DNA of 64,000 bases from Takakia lepidozioides (Eukaryota > Streptophyta > Takakiopsida > Takakiales > Takakiaceae): contig CM060733.1 of NCBI GenBank assembly GCA_030704615.1, forward strand, positions 868,001-932,000, read 5' to 3'. Position 1 is the first letter of the stretch. Each line of letters starts with the position of its first letter. A program made the position numbers and the translations under genes. The notes beneath the pieces were generated by a model. The model made no database searches, had not been told where the DNA came from, and was given only the letters and a program-made list of their open reading frames with translations. Positions 11,100 to 21,649 of this stretch are shown piece by piece.

Positions 11100-11845
11100 G
11101 AATAGGTCTGTCGTTGGTTAACTTTCACTCGGCAATCCATCCCATCTTATAGAGGTGATGAAGATATTGGCTGAGCTTTGAGATGTAAATGTATGTTTTG
11201 AGGTCATCTTGCTTCCATCAAAGTCATATTGTTGAGTCCACCCTGCAGCAGACTGTCAGTTGGGGCTGCAAAGGGAATGCTGCTGGCATGGCTGGAAGAG
11301 CTCCATGTAGCCTGGCTATGGGGAGAAGACACTACTGATATGGTGAGAGTGGTAAGAGACAAGGAAAGCACACCAAGTCTAATAACTGTAATCTATAGGC
11401 AGACGCACACCAGCCAGGTTTCTATCATGTGCTTCAATCTCAGATTGTAACCATATGGGAAGAGACAGATTAACTTGTATAAAGGCGAAAGAAAACACCT
11501 GGCTTCAGGGCCTCTATCGCTGTGTAAGACGGAAAGAAATCATCTGAGGAGTGAGGGGACTGGTTGCCTGGGGGCAAACAAGCCACCATTAGGTACTCTG
11601 GCTAACCGACGAGCTGCCTTCTAGAAGGCTTCACTGTCTCACTGCATCAATTCAAGTGCTCTCTTTCAAAACTTCGTCGTCTAGCTGCCTGACCATCTGA
11701 CTCCGTAACATATGTAACTTACCAGCTACTTAGTTTTAGGAAACAAAGATGAGTCTCGAGAGCAAAGAAAATGTGCTTCGACTTTATTCCATGTTATAAT
11801 ATGAATTGAACATGTCCATGGCTTGCTTGTCGGCCTGTTGCATGC
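11100..11845. other. No gene seen
   Basis: No recognisable coding sequence, RNA gene or repeat. It lies downstream (with respect to the minus strand) of the F-box pseudogene. Confidence 0.4.
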
Positions 11846-11849
11846 TACA

Positions 11850-13317
11850 CTAACGACCTTCAACTGAAGCATTCAGATCCGGACAGGAGGGTAGGTAGTG
11901 AGGAAAATAATCAAGATCATAACTATGGTACTCGTCATATCTACTGGGTCTTGATTCCTGCAAGACTCTCCAGGAATCCTGCGACATGTTATACACCATT
12001 GATGTATAAGGCCCAGCTCTGTCGTCCATGCTATTCAGATCTAGATATGTGCCCTCTACAAAAATATTGTCACCGTGCACCGCAATCCTCTATAACTCCA
12101 GGAAATCATACAGATCACCCCACTCATCTGGCAGAGTCTTGTGAGCCACAAATTCGCGGGTGCTTGGATTAAACCACGTCAAGAAAAGCTTTTGAATTAG
12201 ACTTCCCTCTGTATGTGCGTGATAAGTTAGGATTAAGAGATTGCCGTACTCCAGTAGAAGAGGACGTTGAAAAAAATCATTGACGATGTTAGACGGCAAC
12301 GCAGGAAGTTCGATGGGGTCCCTGATCCAAACACCCTCTTCGACATTGTATCCCACGAGCATTGTATCCCACGAGCAAATTAAGTTTTCTGAGATATCTA
12401 ATAGTTTTGAGTGCATGAAGTTGAAGACAAATCCACTTTGGAATGCAAATGAGACGCGAAATCGTGGTTTAGTATCCAAATGACTTTTGATTGCTCCCAA
12501 AGTTGTATGCACATTGCATATGTTGTCGTCAAGCCGGTGGTTCAAGAATAGAGCAAAAAACAAAGGCGAAACGCAACCCAACAGGTGTAGGAGTCATACG
12601 AGATGAAACAAATCTTGGTAAGCTACATAGTAAAGGAGGCCATTGCAAAGAGCATGATTTCCATTAGAAATCAGATACACATTCGGAGTATACTCGGAAC
12701 TGCTCCACAAATTCAGTCTTGAATCATAGACCCAGATGCTCCATCGCTCTGCAGCAATAGAATCATGTCAAGTGGGACCATGAAAATTTTATAAGAGTTG
12801 GTCTTTCTGGCCACTTTCATGCGAATAATCTGCTATCCCTCGACTTGATACAGTGGAGGCAATTTCTTCCATGCCCCTGCCAGAGGATTCCACACAAACA
12901 AATTAGCTGCAACGTCGTAGATATCGTATTTAGTGTCATGGGTACGGAAACATATAAGGCCTCCATCGCTGCCCATATATGCTTATCGTTGAGGTCACCC
13001 GGCATGGTTTGTCTGGTGTCCGAGTCCAAATGGTACCCAAACCATGATCTGTCCGCGCCTTCATCTACTTCCTCGACGGAAATCCGATACGGACCCCACT
13101 GATCGGATGACAGGTATAAAAGGAAGGGAGGACTATGAATGATGGACTCCCACGTCTTGCATTAAGTCGGTAGTTAAGTGCAGGCCACAGCCCTGCCACG
13201 GATGCCTATGTAAACATGGTGCCCAGACATGCATACACAACGAGCTCTGAACAGGCTGGGAAGAGGCAAGAAAGCCAGTGTTCTCTCCTTCAAATCTTCA
13301 GGTAAACTTCCCCATAG
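11850..13317 (-). pseudogene. F-box/kelch-type protein, multiply disrupted
   Basis: Read on the minus strand, an F-box begins at 13317 (LWGSLPEDLKERTLAFLPLP, then SLFRARCVC). It is interrupted by about 69 bp (13162-13230) and resumes with CKTWESIIHSPPFLLYL. Later pieces lie in shifting frames: SDGGLICFRTHDTKYDIYDV, VWNPLAGAWKKLPPL, WSIWVYDSRLNLWSSS, VYLISNGNHALCNGLLYYVA, VGYNVEEGVWIRDP, and a C-terminal SRPSRYDEYHSYDLDYFP. This order matches plant F-box proteins with a kelch/associated domain, which act as SCF ubiquitin-ligase adaptors. Disruptions include the insertion, a frameshift near 12980, a stop near 12835, another shift near 12740, and a 16-bp tandem duplication at 12345-12376. An intron could explain one gap but not all. 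Confidence 0.85.
12345..12376. repeat. 16-bp perfect tandem duplication in the F-box pseudogene
   Basis: ATTGTATCCCACGAGC occurs twice in direct succession. Sixteen is not a multiple of three, so the duplication shifts the frame inside the kelch-region coding sequence. It is one of the lesions that mark the locus as a pseudogene. Confidence 0.9.
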
Positions 13318-13329
13318 TCTCCGTCTTAA

Positions 13330-14160
13330 CATGTTAAACTACTATGCCGATACAATCTAGACTAGAGCTTTACCGCCCACCAACACAGAGCGAGGCTTTC
13401 AAAGCCGAAGAGTGAGCGTGCGAGGAGACAAGGAGAGTGCGTCTTATATCTCGAGCGCGACGACAGACAGAAGTCAAGCTGTGTCTATATAACCACAGCA
13501 CGCATCTGCAGAGGAAGAGGAAACATTCACCGAGACCTTTGACAACACATTTGTAAGCCAGATTATGCATAACGTCAAATCTTTAGTTCATCACTTCACA
13601 GCCCAAGTGCAAGAGAAAAAGTGGCACGTCGACAGGCTTATCTGATCAACCGAAAATTTGCTAAGAATGATGAAGCATTGGTAGAACAATGTCTGCATCT
13701 ACCCGGGTACCTACAATCACCATATATTCTACACAATGTGGTATTTGAGAAAGATGAACTATCCACAGTTATCTACAAATCTGCCTCCAGCATCACAATA
13801 CTTTGCATATGATCGCTCTCCAGTAAGTGTTCTGGAGTTTCTGGAGTTTCTCCACACATCCTTCTCCCTCCAGTTCATGCACTCCACTCCAGTTTCGTCT
13901 GCCACATACATCGGAGAGTAGGTCAGAATGAGTCGGAAATGGTGTAAAGAAACAGGAGATGGGCTGCAGCTCGACCCCTTCCTGGAACGGGTGCTGCCTT
14001 CTTCACACCATGGTGTGACGATATACTGAGACAAGCACAAGGCACGAGAAGAAGAAACAGGCGGAGGAGAAGTACAAACAGAGAACTCCCACACCCCAGC
14101 TGAGTTGGGTCACATGGCTGCTTGGAGTGTCTGATTTTAAAGGCGTAGGAATTGGCATCA
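13330..14160. other. No supported gene
   Basis: Short open frames on both strands without recognisable similarity. This is the upstream flank of the minus-strand F-box pseudogene and may include its former promoter. Confidence 0.4.
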
Positions 14161-14463
14161 CTAGCGAGCACAACGTGGATTACCGCACTGCTGAAGTAAG
14201 AGATATGAGACAGGGGGATACACCAGAATGACTAACCTCAAAAATGGTTGACTCTGACAGATGCCCAGTTTCTCACACTCAAGACACACAACTCCAATTT
14301 TATGAGTACCAGGCCTGGAGGTCGAAGACCGCTTATAAGGAGTACAGATGATGAGGTTGAGGCTCGGATCTCCAGAAGATTCAAAGGGTTTGGAAAGAAG
14401 ATTCAAAGTGAAGAGGGGTTGTAGATTCGTCAGCTGGTCCAACACAATAGAACGCAATTTCAT
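14161..14463 (-). CDS. Possible exon of an unidentified minus-strand gene
   Basis: Minus-strand frame beginning MKLRSIVLDQLTNLQPLFTL, with protein-like composition (hydrophobic, mixed) over about 75 residues to GICQSQPFL. It is followed by GAG|GTTAGT, a plausible splice donor. It lies just downstream of the His/Pro-rich ORF and could be a later exon of the same transcript or a separate gene. I do not recognise a family. Confidence 0.3.
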   Translation of the reverse strand: MKLRSIVLDQLTNLQPLFTLNLLSKPFESSGDPSLNLIICTPYKRSSTSRPGTHKIGVVCLECEKLGICQSQPFLRLVILVYPPVSYLLLQQCGNPRCAR

Positions 14464-14546
14464 GTCAGCAACAAAGCACTGCGTTTGAGTGTGGAGAGCT
14501 CAGAACAGTACCTGCAGCCTCCAGTAACAGAGAACTCGACCAGTAG

Positions 14547-14828
14547 TCAATAGGGAGAGTGTCGGTGATGAGCGTGAGGAGGAGGAGGCGGTGGATGATG
14601 ATGCGGGGGAGGCGGACCATAGCCATAACCGTAGTCATTGCGATAAGGACTATCTCTTCCATATCCAAAGCAATTGAACAGGCTTCCGAAACAGTGACAC
14701 GCCTGAGAGACAAGAATGCACGGAAAACAGCAGCATGTTGTGCATAGGTCATCAGATGGCCCGTGATGGTGGTGGTGTGGCGGTGGTGGATGATGGTGAT
14801 GAGGCCCCCCGAATAATGGAAGACACAT
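14547..14828 (-). CDS. Small His/Pro/Cys-rich protein
   Basis: A 93-codon minus-strand ORF with a strongly non-random composition. The N-terminal MCLPLFGG is followed by a His/Pro block, then a cysteine-rich centre (CTTCCCFPCILVSQACHCFG), a Tyr/Gly stretch (DYGYGYG), and a second Pro/His block ending HRHSPY. There are seven cysteines between about residues 29 and 53. Such proteins occur in plants as small Cys-rich membrane-associated or metal-binding-like proteins, but no named family fits securely. Repetitive CAC/CCN codons mean it could be a low-complexity artefact. The tidy Cys core and proper start and stop argue for a real gene. Confidence 0.5.
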   Translation of the reverse strand: MCLPLFGGPHHHHPPPPHHHHHGPSDDLCTTCCCFPCILVSQACHCFGSLFNCFGYGRDSPYRNDYGYGYGPPPPHHHPPPPPPHAHHRHSPY

Positions 14829-14869
14829 GATGCGAGAAAGACCTCAACAAACAAGCTCGTGAGCTCAAA

Positions 14870-16120
14870 AGCAAGGGAGAGTGAATGACCAACACAAAGA
14901 AGCAGAGCTCACTGTCAACTTAATAATATGAGAAACCCAGAGATTGTAGATACTACGCCACCATACGCAGATCCGGTGGCCACTAAAAACTATGCACAGA
15001 AAAGATGGGCAGGAGTCTGTGCACACAGTATGTGTTATTCACTACACATCACAATGGCAGTTTGGGCAAGAGCATGATCTGGCTCGTTGTGTGTCACAAT
15101 ATCGCAGGCTCCACACAGATCTTATACGCTTATCCATGCAGTTCCTCAAAGAGCAAACCGGGTGCTCGGAGATCTCGTGTGAGTTAATGAACGGGCAAAA
15201 TGGAGGTACAAGAAGAATGGTGGGCCCAGACGCTAGGATGCATGGCGGCCACGCCACACCGTGGCGTCATGGCAGGTGTGCTCCTCTCCACCTTCGACAC
15301 GCGAGGCTGCTGCCAAGTAGGACTCTCCACTGGTTTTTTCACACTTGTCTGTGCGCAATTCTCCGTTTGCCTCGTGCAGCAATGTGTGGCTGCCTAGTTC
15401 ATCCGCTGTGGGCCGTGGCGGGTGTCTCTTTTCCGAGAAAGTTTATGCATGGTATGGGCATCTAGATTCTCCTTGCAGGTTGGGAAGAGGATACCAGAAG
15501 GTGCACTGCGGAGTCTCGCATCGTACCACGCTCAGCGTTTTGTTTTCAGATCAAATTGTAGTCCACCGCTACTCCAATCTAAGAGCGTGACTCTTTCTGT
15601 TCTCGAGGAGGTTCCTCAGCTCCAAAGTATCGGCAATCGAGGGATACTGACCCCAGTCGCCGCACCACAGTAGGTTCCTGCTGGAAGGTCGTCACATGTG
15701 CAGATGAAGGAGGCGCTAAGTGTCTGTGTTGTAACGGATATGAAGGCAGGCTACTCAATCTCGACACCCATGGCTTCCCTCCGGTATATCAGTTAGCAAA
15801 CCTTTGGGCTGGGCAGGTGAATGCAGGGACTGCCTACTTCCTGAATTCCTTTCAAGTTTCTGGATATAATAGTTCATGATGCCAAAGAGAGAACCACATT
15901 ATGGCTTTGGAATGTGGGCGCATTGAACATTCACAGCTCCAGGTGCCATAGATTAAACTTTCTAGACAATGCAAATGCCTTGCTACATCGGCAATGGGGA
16001 GAAGTGTCAGACTGGAGCACTCACATTTTACCTGTGCATATGTGCACATTGTACCTGGATATTAAAAAGTCATTTCTTTTGAATTGTCCTTTCACATTTT
16101 TTTCTCTGTGCATCAGAATC
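14870..16120. other. No supported gene
   Basis: Several overlapping short frames with no recognisable product. GTGGC/GCCAC palindromic words near 15240-15270 look incidental. An upstream exon of the proline-rich gene could lie here: pyrimidine-rich stretches ending in AG at about 16111 (TTTTTTTCTCTGTGCATCAG) and 16156 (TTTTTTGCATTCAG) resemble splice acceptors. Confidence 0.4.
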
Positions 16121-16157
16121 TTGTTTGAATCACCAAAGTGAATTTTTTGCATTCAGG

Positions 16158-17450
16158 ATGTATAAATCATCAGGTGCAATGTGGAAGCGGCTGCCCATGT
16201 GTGCATGCCATACTAATGGCAACGTTGCCAAGTCAGTGATGGTGCCAAAGATATGGCCTCCTGCAGTGGGGCCTGGAGCAAAGCTAAGGCAGGTGATAGC
16301 AAGTCGCCTGCAGGGAGATGTTTACAGGCTTGGAGATGGTTCAAAGAGAAGAATTTTGCAAGGGGAATGCCGTGATTGTGCACATGCTTTATCTTCGAAT
16401 TCAAGAGGGGTCGAGAAATTCTACAAGAAAGTACCTGCAGTAACCTCTGTGATAGGTGCATATCCACTGGGGCAAAGACAGCTAAGCCAGTCCCTGTCTT
16501 ATTCCTCCTCCAAATCAGTGTGTCTGTATGACGTACAGGGCTTCACCGTGGATCCACGAGTCTTTTCAATTCCGGAGCCTGCATTGCTTGTCTATGTTGA
16601 TGAAACAAGTAGAATTTCATCAATTATTCATCCTCAGATTGACCCTTCCCCTGAGGTCCGTCCATCTCTGGATCCCAACCCTTCTATCCCAGGCCCTGAT
16701 CTACCTCCTCCTTCTGTCTCTCCAGAATTCCAGCCAGGTGTTTCTCCCTCTGAAGTCCCTACCCCAACTCGAGGTCCTGAAATCCCAGTTCCGATTCCCA
16801 CTGAGGTGCCATCTGTAAATCCGGTACCTTTTCCAGAGTTTGAGCCCCCTACAGGACCAGAATTCTTGCCCCCTTCACCCTCAGAAGTTCCAACCTTCAC
16901 TCCGTCAGAATCCCCAGTGCCTTCAATTCCTGTAGAAATACCAAATCCTTCCCCTGCTCAAACTCATGTACTTTCACCCTCCGATTTTCCTTCTCCGATC
17001 CCAGACATGAGCCCCCAAATGGTCTCGGGAATTCCTTGGGGACCTCCCATCCAAATCCCAAATGTGGTTCCTATCCCTCCACCAGGGGTGCCAAATCCCA
17101 CTCTGCCCCCGCAAACCCCACCCATTCTGCCTCCAGGAACTCCACCTTCCATTCCACTCCCCCAAACACCACCATTCCCCCCTGAAAATCTTGGCCCACT
17201 GCCTCCACCAACAGAGCCCCCTCTTCATCCTGGTACACCACCCTACCCAGATCCTCCTGAAATACCTGATCCTTCACCTCCTCCTTTTCCTGGCCCTGAG
17301 GTCCCTGGGCCATCACCTCCTTCTTTTCCTGGCCCTGAGATCCCTGGGCCATCACCTCCTCTTCCTGGCCCTGAGATCCCTGGACCTTCCCGCCCTCCTT
17401 TCCCTGGCACCCCTCCCACCCTTTTGGGTCCCATAACTCATGTGGCATAG
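16158..17450 (+). CDS. Proline-rich protein with C-terminal PGP/PSPP repeats
   Basis: From ATG 16158 this encodes about 430 residues ending ITHVA and TAG. Residues 1-160 are ordinary in composition and include a Cys-containing stretch (MCACHTNGNVAK). The remaining 270 are dominated by Pro, Ser, Glu and Gly. The end carries imperfect 14-17-residue repeats built on PFPGPEIPGPSPP. No signal peptide is evident from this start; an upstream exon is possible because a splice-acceptor-like AG lies directly before the ATG. The composition resembles plant hydroxyproline-rich cell-wall proteins or disordered scaffolds, but the acidic Pro-Glu pattern is not classical extensin (no SPPPP runs). The long undisrupted frame supports it being coding. 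Confidence 0.65.
   Translation: MYKSSGAMWKRLPMCACHTNGNVAKSVMVPKIWPPAVGPGAKLRQVIASRLQGDVYRLGDGSKRRILQGECRDCAHALSSNSRGVEKFYKKVPAVTSVIGAYPLGQRQLSQSLSYSSSKSVCLYDVQGFTVDPRVFSIPEPALLVYVDETSRISSIIHPQIDPSPEVRPSLDPNPSIPGPDLPPPSVSPEFQPGVSPSEVPTPTRGPEIPVPIPTEVPSVNPVPFPEFEPPTGPEFLPPSPSEVPTFTPSESPVPSIPVEIPNPSPAQTHVLSPSDFPSPIPDMSPQMVSGIPWGPPIQIPNVVPIPPPGVPNPTLPPQTPPILPPGTPPSIPLPQTPPFPPENLGPLPPPTEPPLHPGTPPYPDPPEIPDPSPPPFPGPEVPGPSPPSFPGPEIPGPSPPLPGPEIPGPSRPPFPGTPPTLLGPITHVA
17273..17425 (+). repeat. Imperfect tandem repeats in the proline-rich coding region
   Basis: Successive units reading TTTTCCTGGCCCTGAGGTCC, CTGGGCCATCACCTCC and close variants recur about every 42-51 bases, keeping the frame and encoding PFPGPE(I/V)PGPSPP. 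In-frame expansion and contraction here would lengthen or shorten the protein. Confidence 0.75.
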
Positions 17451-17454
17451 GTAT

Positions 17455-19295
17455 TTAGTGTACATGTTGCATCCCTTGCTCATTCAAAGTCAAGGAATGA
17501 TTTCTTGTATGTGACATTCTTATGGTTGGAGAGATGGTTAGGTGTGTCTGTCTCTCTTCCCCTCTCTTTAGCTGCTTCTGTAGCTATCCTCTGCACTGAC
17601 AGCAAATCAGACCAGACGCTAGTTTCAAACTCAAGTTGAGATGCACACATCTCTACAATGTGAGAACTGATTAGATGCGGCCTCGGCATGCCACTTTTTG
17701 CACATGATTAAGGTGGACTGTTCCTCTTTTCAATAGACTTCAATAGGAACTCTGTTGGTTCCTAGTAGGATAGATCCTCTTTGGTTATCCATATTCCGGG
17801 AAAGCTGGGGTGTTTTGAAGTAAAAAAAATTTTGTAGTCATTCTTGAGAAGAGTTCATGTATGTTTGAACAAATCTCCCCCAGAGAGATTTTAAGTTTGG
17901 GTTGGCCAGTGATAGAAGTCTCAAAGCCTAAAACCAGGTGCAGGATGGAAGATGGTAGCTGCTGCTATCAAGGGATTGCACATTGCAAGGGTCGGTGGCC
18001 TTGACTCCTGGAGTGACCCAGTCTCTGGCCTATCTCATCCACGGGTGAGGGGGTCACATGGAAAGAGGTCCTAATAGAGGGTGGGTTTCCAAGAAGATAG
18101 CATGAAAATTAACCTTTGAAATGCTTTTCAATGAGAGTTGCACGGGTATCAAGCAAGCCTGCAATGGACAAACAAGTCTACCTCACTGTCCATGGCAACA
18201 AGGGGCTTTTATGAGTAGCAAGGGTGCTCTTAGGCTGTGAGTGGACACAGGATGTCCTGTCATTTAGAAAGTTCTACTCATCCCTGGGAAAGTTTAAGTC
18301 ATGTATGTCAACAAACCAGCTATATGAAAGCTCTGAACAAGTAAAAGGCTTGTGTTGCCAGTTCAGTGGATTGACTCCAAGGTTCTCCTGGGGTGCCTTG
18401 CTTATGAATTGGTGCATCACCTCTCTCTTCACAGTCTGTTACATGCCAGTGTAGACAACATGATCAATTCTCATTCTATGAAAGGCAAAAACAGGGAGAT
18501 GAGGGAGATTGCATTCCCTAGGCCTCATGTGAGTTCACAGAGTAAAAACTACATGGCTGTATCTCATCCAAGAGAGAAATTTTCCCTTCATAAGAATCCT
18601 CTTCGGAAAAGATACAAGTTTTTTGACAGCCAGCAAAAGGGACACTCTTAAGGGAAGTTCTTGCTTGTCCAAGATGATTTTCTAGGGGTTTGGCTAGAAC
18701 CTCAGAAAAGCTGTCATTAGCCAAGGAAAGAGGTGGGAAGTTGTGAGTGTGCAGCATCGGCCACACCATGAGTAGAGAATCATTGAATGCTGTGATGTAT
18801 CTCTTTCTGTTTCTCTGCTTCATACACTGAACATCCGAACAAACAGTCTGTGTTATGGCCAGTTTTTTACCGGAAAGCTTTTGAGGAAGGAGAAGGAGAC
18901 GGAAGAGAGAACAGGGGGAGGAGAATGCAGCTATACTCAGGTGGAGGGAAAGGAATCCAGGCAAGGTGGGGTGAAAGGGAAAGCAGGTTATACATAATCT
19001 AGTGGGAGATCTGCTTACTGCTCTGAACCTAGAAAGAAAAGATGTTCTCTTAAGGGAGAAAAGCCACCTTGTGTATCATGCATTGCTAATGCAATTTCCA
19101 CTCTCCCACCATCAAGAAGCACAGGCTGATTTTGTTTTCTATATATTCATACACCCATGCACCCTCCCTGTTGTGTATGTACTGTATGTTGTGATGCTCC
19201 AGCAGTCTTGACTATGTGTGCCATCTCTTTATCTCTCTTTGGGGACTCATTGTCGACTGAAAGACGTACCAAATATCTGAGGTAGGACAAGACTA
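17455..19295. other. No supported gene
   Basis: No recognisable product on either strand. A minus-strand frame at about 18518-18964 is open for 148 codons, but its sequence has no family signature. Confidence 0.4.
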
Positions 19296-19298
19296 ATA

Positions 19299-19694
19299 TC
19301 ACATCTCAGATTCAGCCAACATTCTGGTGGGAATAAAACCTACACCAATGTCCGGGGGCCATTCAATTTTCCTTGCAATCCATGCTTCCTTAAATGCTTC
19401 TCGCAAGTGTTGGTCTCTCTCGTTTAGCACCCACGGATACAGCTGGAGGAGAGGTGAGAAGACAGCACCTCCAATTAAAAAGTCTTTTTCACTTAGCAAC
19501 GTGTCTAGCAGGACCTGTCGATACAACACCAGAAAGGGGACCTCCTCATTTGATGCCAGTATTGTTCGTGGTAGCAGCCTGCAGTGCCAAAGAGTGAGAC
19601 ACTTGAGATACGCGACCGAGCTTGAGTTTGAAAATAAAATGGGAAACTTGTAATATCCACCTGTAAAATGTGCAAGTAGCCCCTCGTCTACCAT
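19299..19694 (-). CDS. Unidentified minus-strand exon or ORF
   Basis: 131-codon frame with protein-like content: LKCLTLWHCRLLPRTIL, FLVLYRQVLLDTLLSEKDFL, WPPDIGVGFIPTRML. It ends in TGA and overlaps no repeat I can see. With the frame at 19904-20368 on the same strand it may form one gene with an intron between. No family recognised. Confidence 0.35.
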   Translation of the reverse strand: MVDEGLLAHFTGGYYKFPILFSNSSSVAYLKCLTLWHCRLLPRTILASNEEVPFLVLYRQVLLDTLLSEKDFLIGGAVFSPLLQLYPWVLNERDQHLREAFKEAWIARKIEWPPDIGVGFIPTRMLAESEM

Positions 19695-19903
19695 GGGACC
19701 TGTGACAAGTACTATGAAGTAGATTGCTGTAGCACAGCCAGTAGTGATTACCCTGAATATTTTCGCTGGAATGATGGCAGCTCATAGCAGTGAAGCTGTA
19801 AGATAGATGTGGTTACCCCCTTCCTTTTGCATAACCCCTGATGTCGCCCTGGCAATAAAACAATCCATTTTGTTAATGTATGGATTTTTTCTGTTCTGCA
19901 GTT

Positions 19904-20368
19904 TCATTTACTGCCAATGATCCTTAGTGTGGGTGATGTGGTCTTCTTAGGGAATTGATTGAGAATGCAGGATGGCATCCAAGTGATGGGTTTTGGTAGA
20001 AAATACAAGGCACACAAGACATCTAAGAGGGTCTTGCATCCTTGGGAAGTATTTGGTGTACATTGCAGAAGTAGTCTCAAATCTTGCAAAAGTTGATTGT
20101 GGTGCGTTTTCATACCAAGAGATGCATTCTCAATCTCCACAGGGCTCTGGAAGTACCCCCCTAGGAGGAGCAAATCAAAGATCCTCTTCTTCACCATTTC
20201 CTCCAAGCACTCTCGGTTGTGAGGAAGCTCCAGCAATGCCCATGCACAGGTTACCTCAGTAACTTGGTGGCTTGCCTCCAGGCTGCTGCTGTATGGTAAA
20301 CTTGCACCCTCTGGAATGATAGCAAAGCAGTTAAGACTCATTTGATGGGGTAAATTTCTGTCAAACAA
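19904..20368 (-). CDS. Unidentified minus-strand exon, helical
   Basis: 154-codon frame. The centre (EVTCAWALLELPHNRECLEE, then KKRIFDLLLLGGYF and LLQDLRLLLQCT) looks like helical solenoid (ARM/HEAT-like) sequence; that is an impression, not an assignment. It probably belongs with the frame at 19299-19694. Confidence 0.35.
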   Translation of the reverse strand: MFDRNLPHQMSLNCFAIIPEGASLPYSSSLEASHQVTEVTCAWALLELPHNRECLEEMVKKRIFDLLLLGGYFQSPVEIENASLGMKTHHNQLLQDLRLLLQCTPNTSQGCKTLLDVLCALYFLPKPITWMPSCILNQFPKKTTSPTLRIIGSK

Positions 20369-20399
20369 GCTTGAATTTCCTTGACTCTAGGTCCTGGAG

Positions 20400-21160
20400 T
20401 CTGTCCTGTCCGTCTGTCTCTTTTCCGCTTTCTGTTTGTCGCTTGCTCACCCTATAGAGGCTGCTCTTTCCTCTTTACACAGATGGGGAGAGCAAACACA
20501 GCAAGATAGAGGGCTACAGAGGTTCAGTATCATCTTTTCATGTATGATGTCAAAGCCATCAACACAAAACCTTGTGCAATTGGACTGTTGTTCCTGTAAA
20601 AAGGTGCCATTACAACTTATAATGCATCTCCAGGGATTATGATCCCACTGGACCCATGCCCTTAAAACACGTCATAGGCAACGTTCACAGCAAACATCTA
20701 AGGTTATGTCTCCCTCTATCCCTCACTCCAAAGGAATGTTCCAAAGAAAGCTCATTAGTCTATTCAAGTTGGATGTTGCACTGATGATGCTTACCAGCAC
20801 TGGCTTCATACGAGACATTGACTTCCAGATACAAAGACACTCCCACCTTGTCATACTGCAGCAGGCAACGGCTTGCTCCCTGTGCCACTCTCAAAAGAAA
20901 TACAAACAACCACAATGGACGACTTATTCAGACCTGAAGTTCATAGATTCTGGTAAAATCTCTACTCTACGCTTCTTATTGGTACAGGCCTAGAGTCATC
21001 TGTCTTCCCCAATTTCCAACTGAGAACATTGTTATCTAGGTGATTGATGATGGTAGAATCCTTATGGAAAGAATCACTGCCATGGCCTGGATTGTTACTG
21101 TAAAACTGCAGCTGTGCAAATAAGTCTCATGGAGGTAAGTTGCTTGATCTCTAGTGCTTT
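20400..21160. other. No supported gene
   Basis: No recognisable coding, RNA or repeat content. Confidence 0.35.
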
Positions 21161-21164
21161 GTCT

Positions 21165-21645
21165 GTTTGTAATGAGTTACTCATAAGCTCTTTGAGTTCT
21201 TTATGGACGTTACACTTGCTTTCTTTCTCTGAGTCTTTTAGTCCCGTAGGCCCTCTGATCCTCCTGTGGACATAAGAAATTTCACAAGAAAGTTTCTCCT
21301 GCTGCTTCTTTCTTCTCTCTAGCTGTCTGACTTTCCCATGGGCCCTTGAGTCCGCTGCAGACATTAGAAAGTTTCCTTCGTTCCTTCTAAGCTCTATGAG
21401 CTTTCCGCGGACGTTATAAAGCACCATTTCATTTCTTGGTTTCTCCTTTCTGGGCTTGTTATCAGACTATTGAGTTTCTTTCTAAGATCTTTGAGCTTTC
21501 CATGGACATTACGAAGTGTCATTTCATTTCACCTAATTAAATCCTTGGATTCTCATTTTGTACTTTCTTTGGTCACAAGGTCATTTGGCTTCTGTGGATA
21601 TGATAGCTTTTCCTCCTCTGTCCCATAACCATTGGTGCTAACTTA
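21165..21645 (+). repeat. Degenerate array of the GCGGACRTTAYRAAG motif
   Basis: At least five or six diverged units about 60-90 bp apart: TTTATGGACGTTACACTTGC, CCTGTGGACATAAGAAATTT, GCTGCAGACATTAGAAAGTT, TTTCCGCGGACGTTATAAAG (then CACCATTTCATTTC), TTTCCATGGACATTACGAAG (then TGTCATTTCATTTC) and CTTCTGTGGATATGATAGC. Each is often preceded by AGCTCTNTGAG. The same motif occurs at 4.16-4.40 kb and near 10.5 kb, so it is a dispersed family. Tandem 3' tails of retroelements or a satellite-like unit are both possible. Confidence 0.7.
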
Positions 21646-21649
21646 CAGA

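Noticed and set aside
16634-17436. Long Gly/Glu-rich open frames antisense to the proline-rich gene
   Set aside because: Mirror of proline codons (CCN/NGG); the sense frame has a sensible start, stop and changing composition.
21095-21427. 110-codon basic open frame on the minus strand
   Set aside because: It is the reverse side of the GCGGAC...TTTCATTTC repeat array; its composition follows the repeat.
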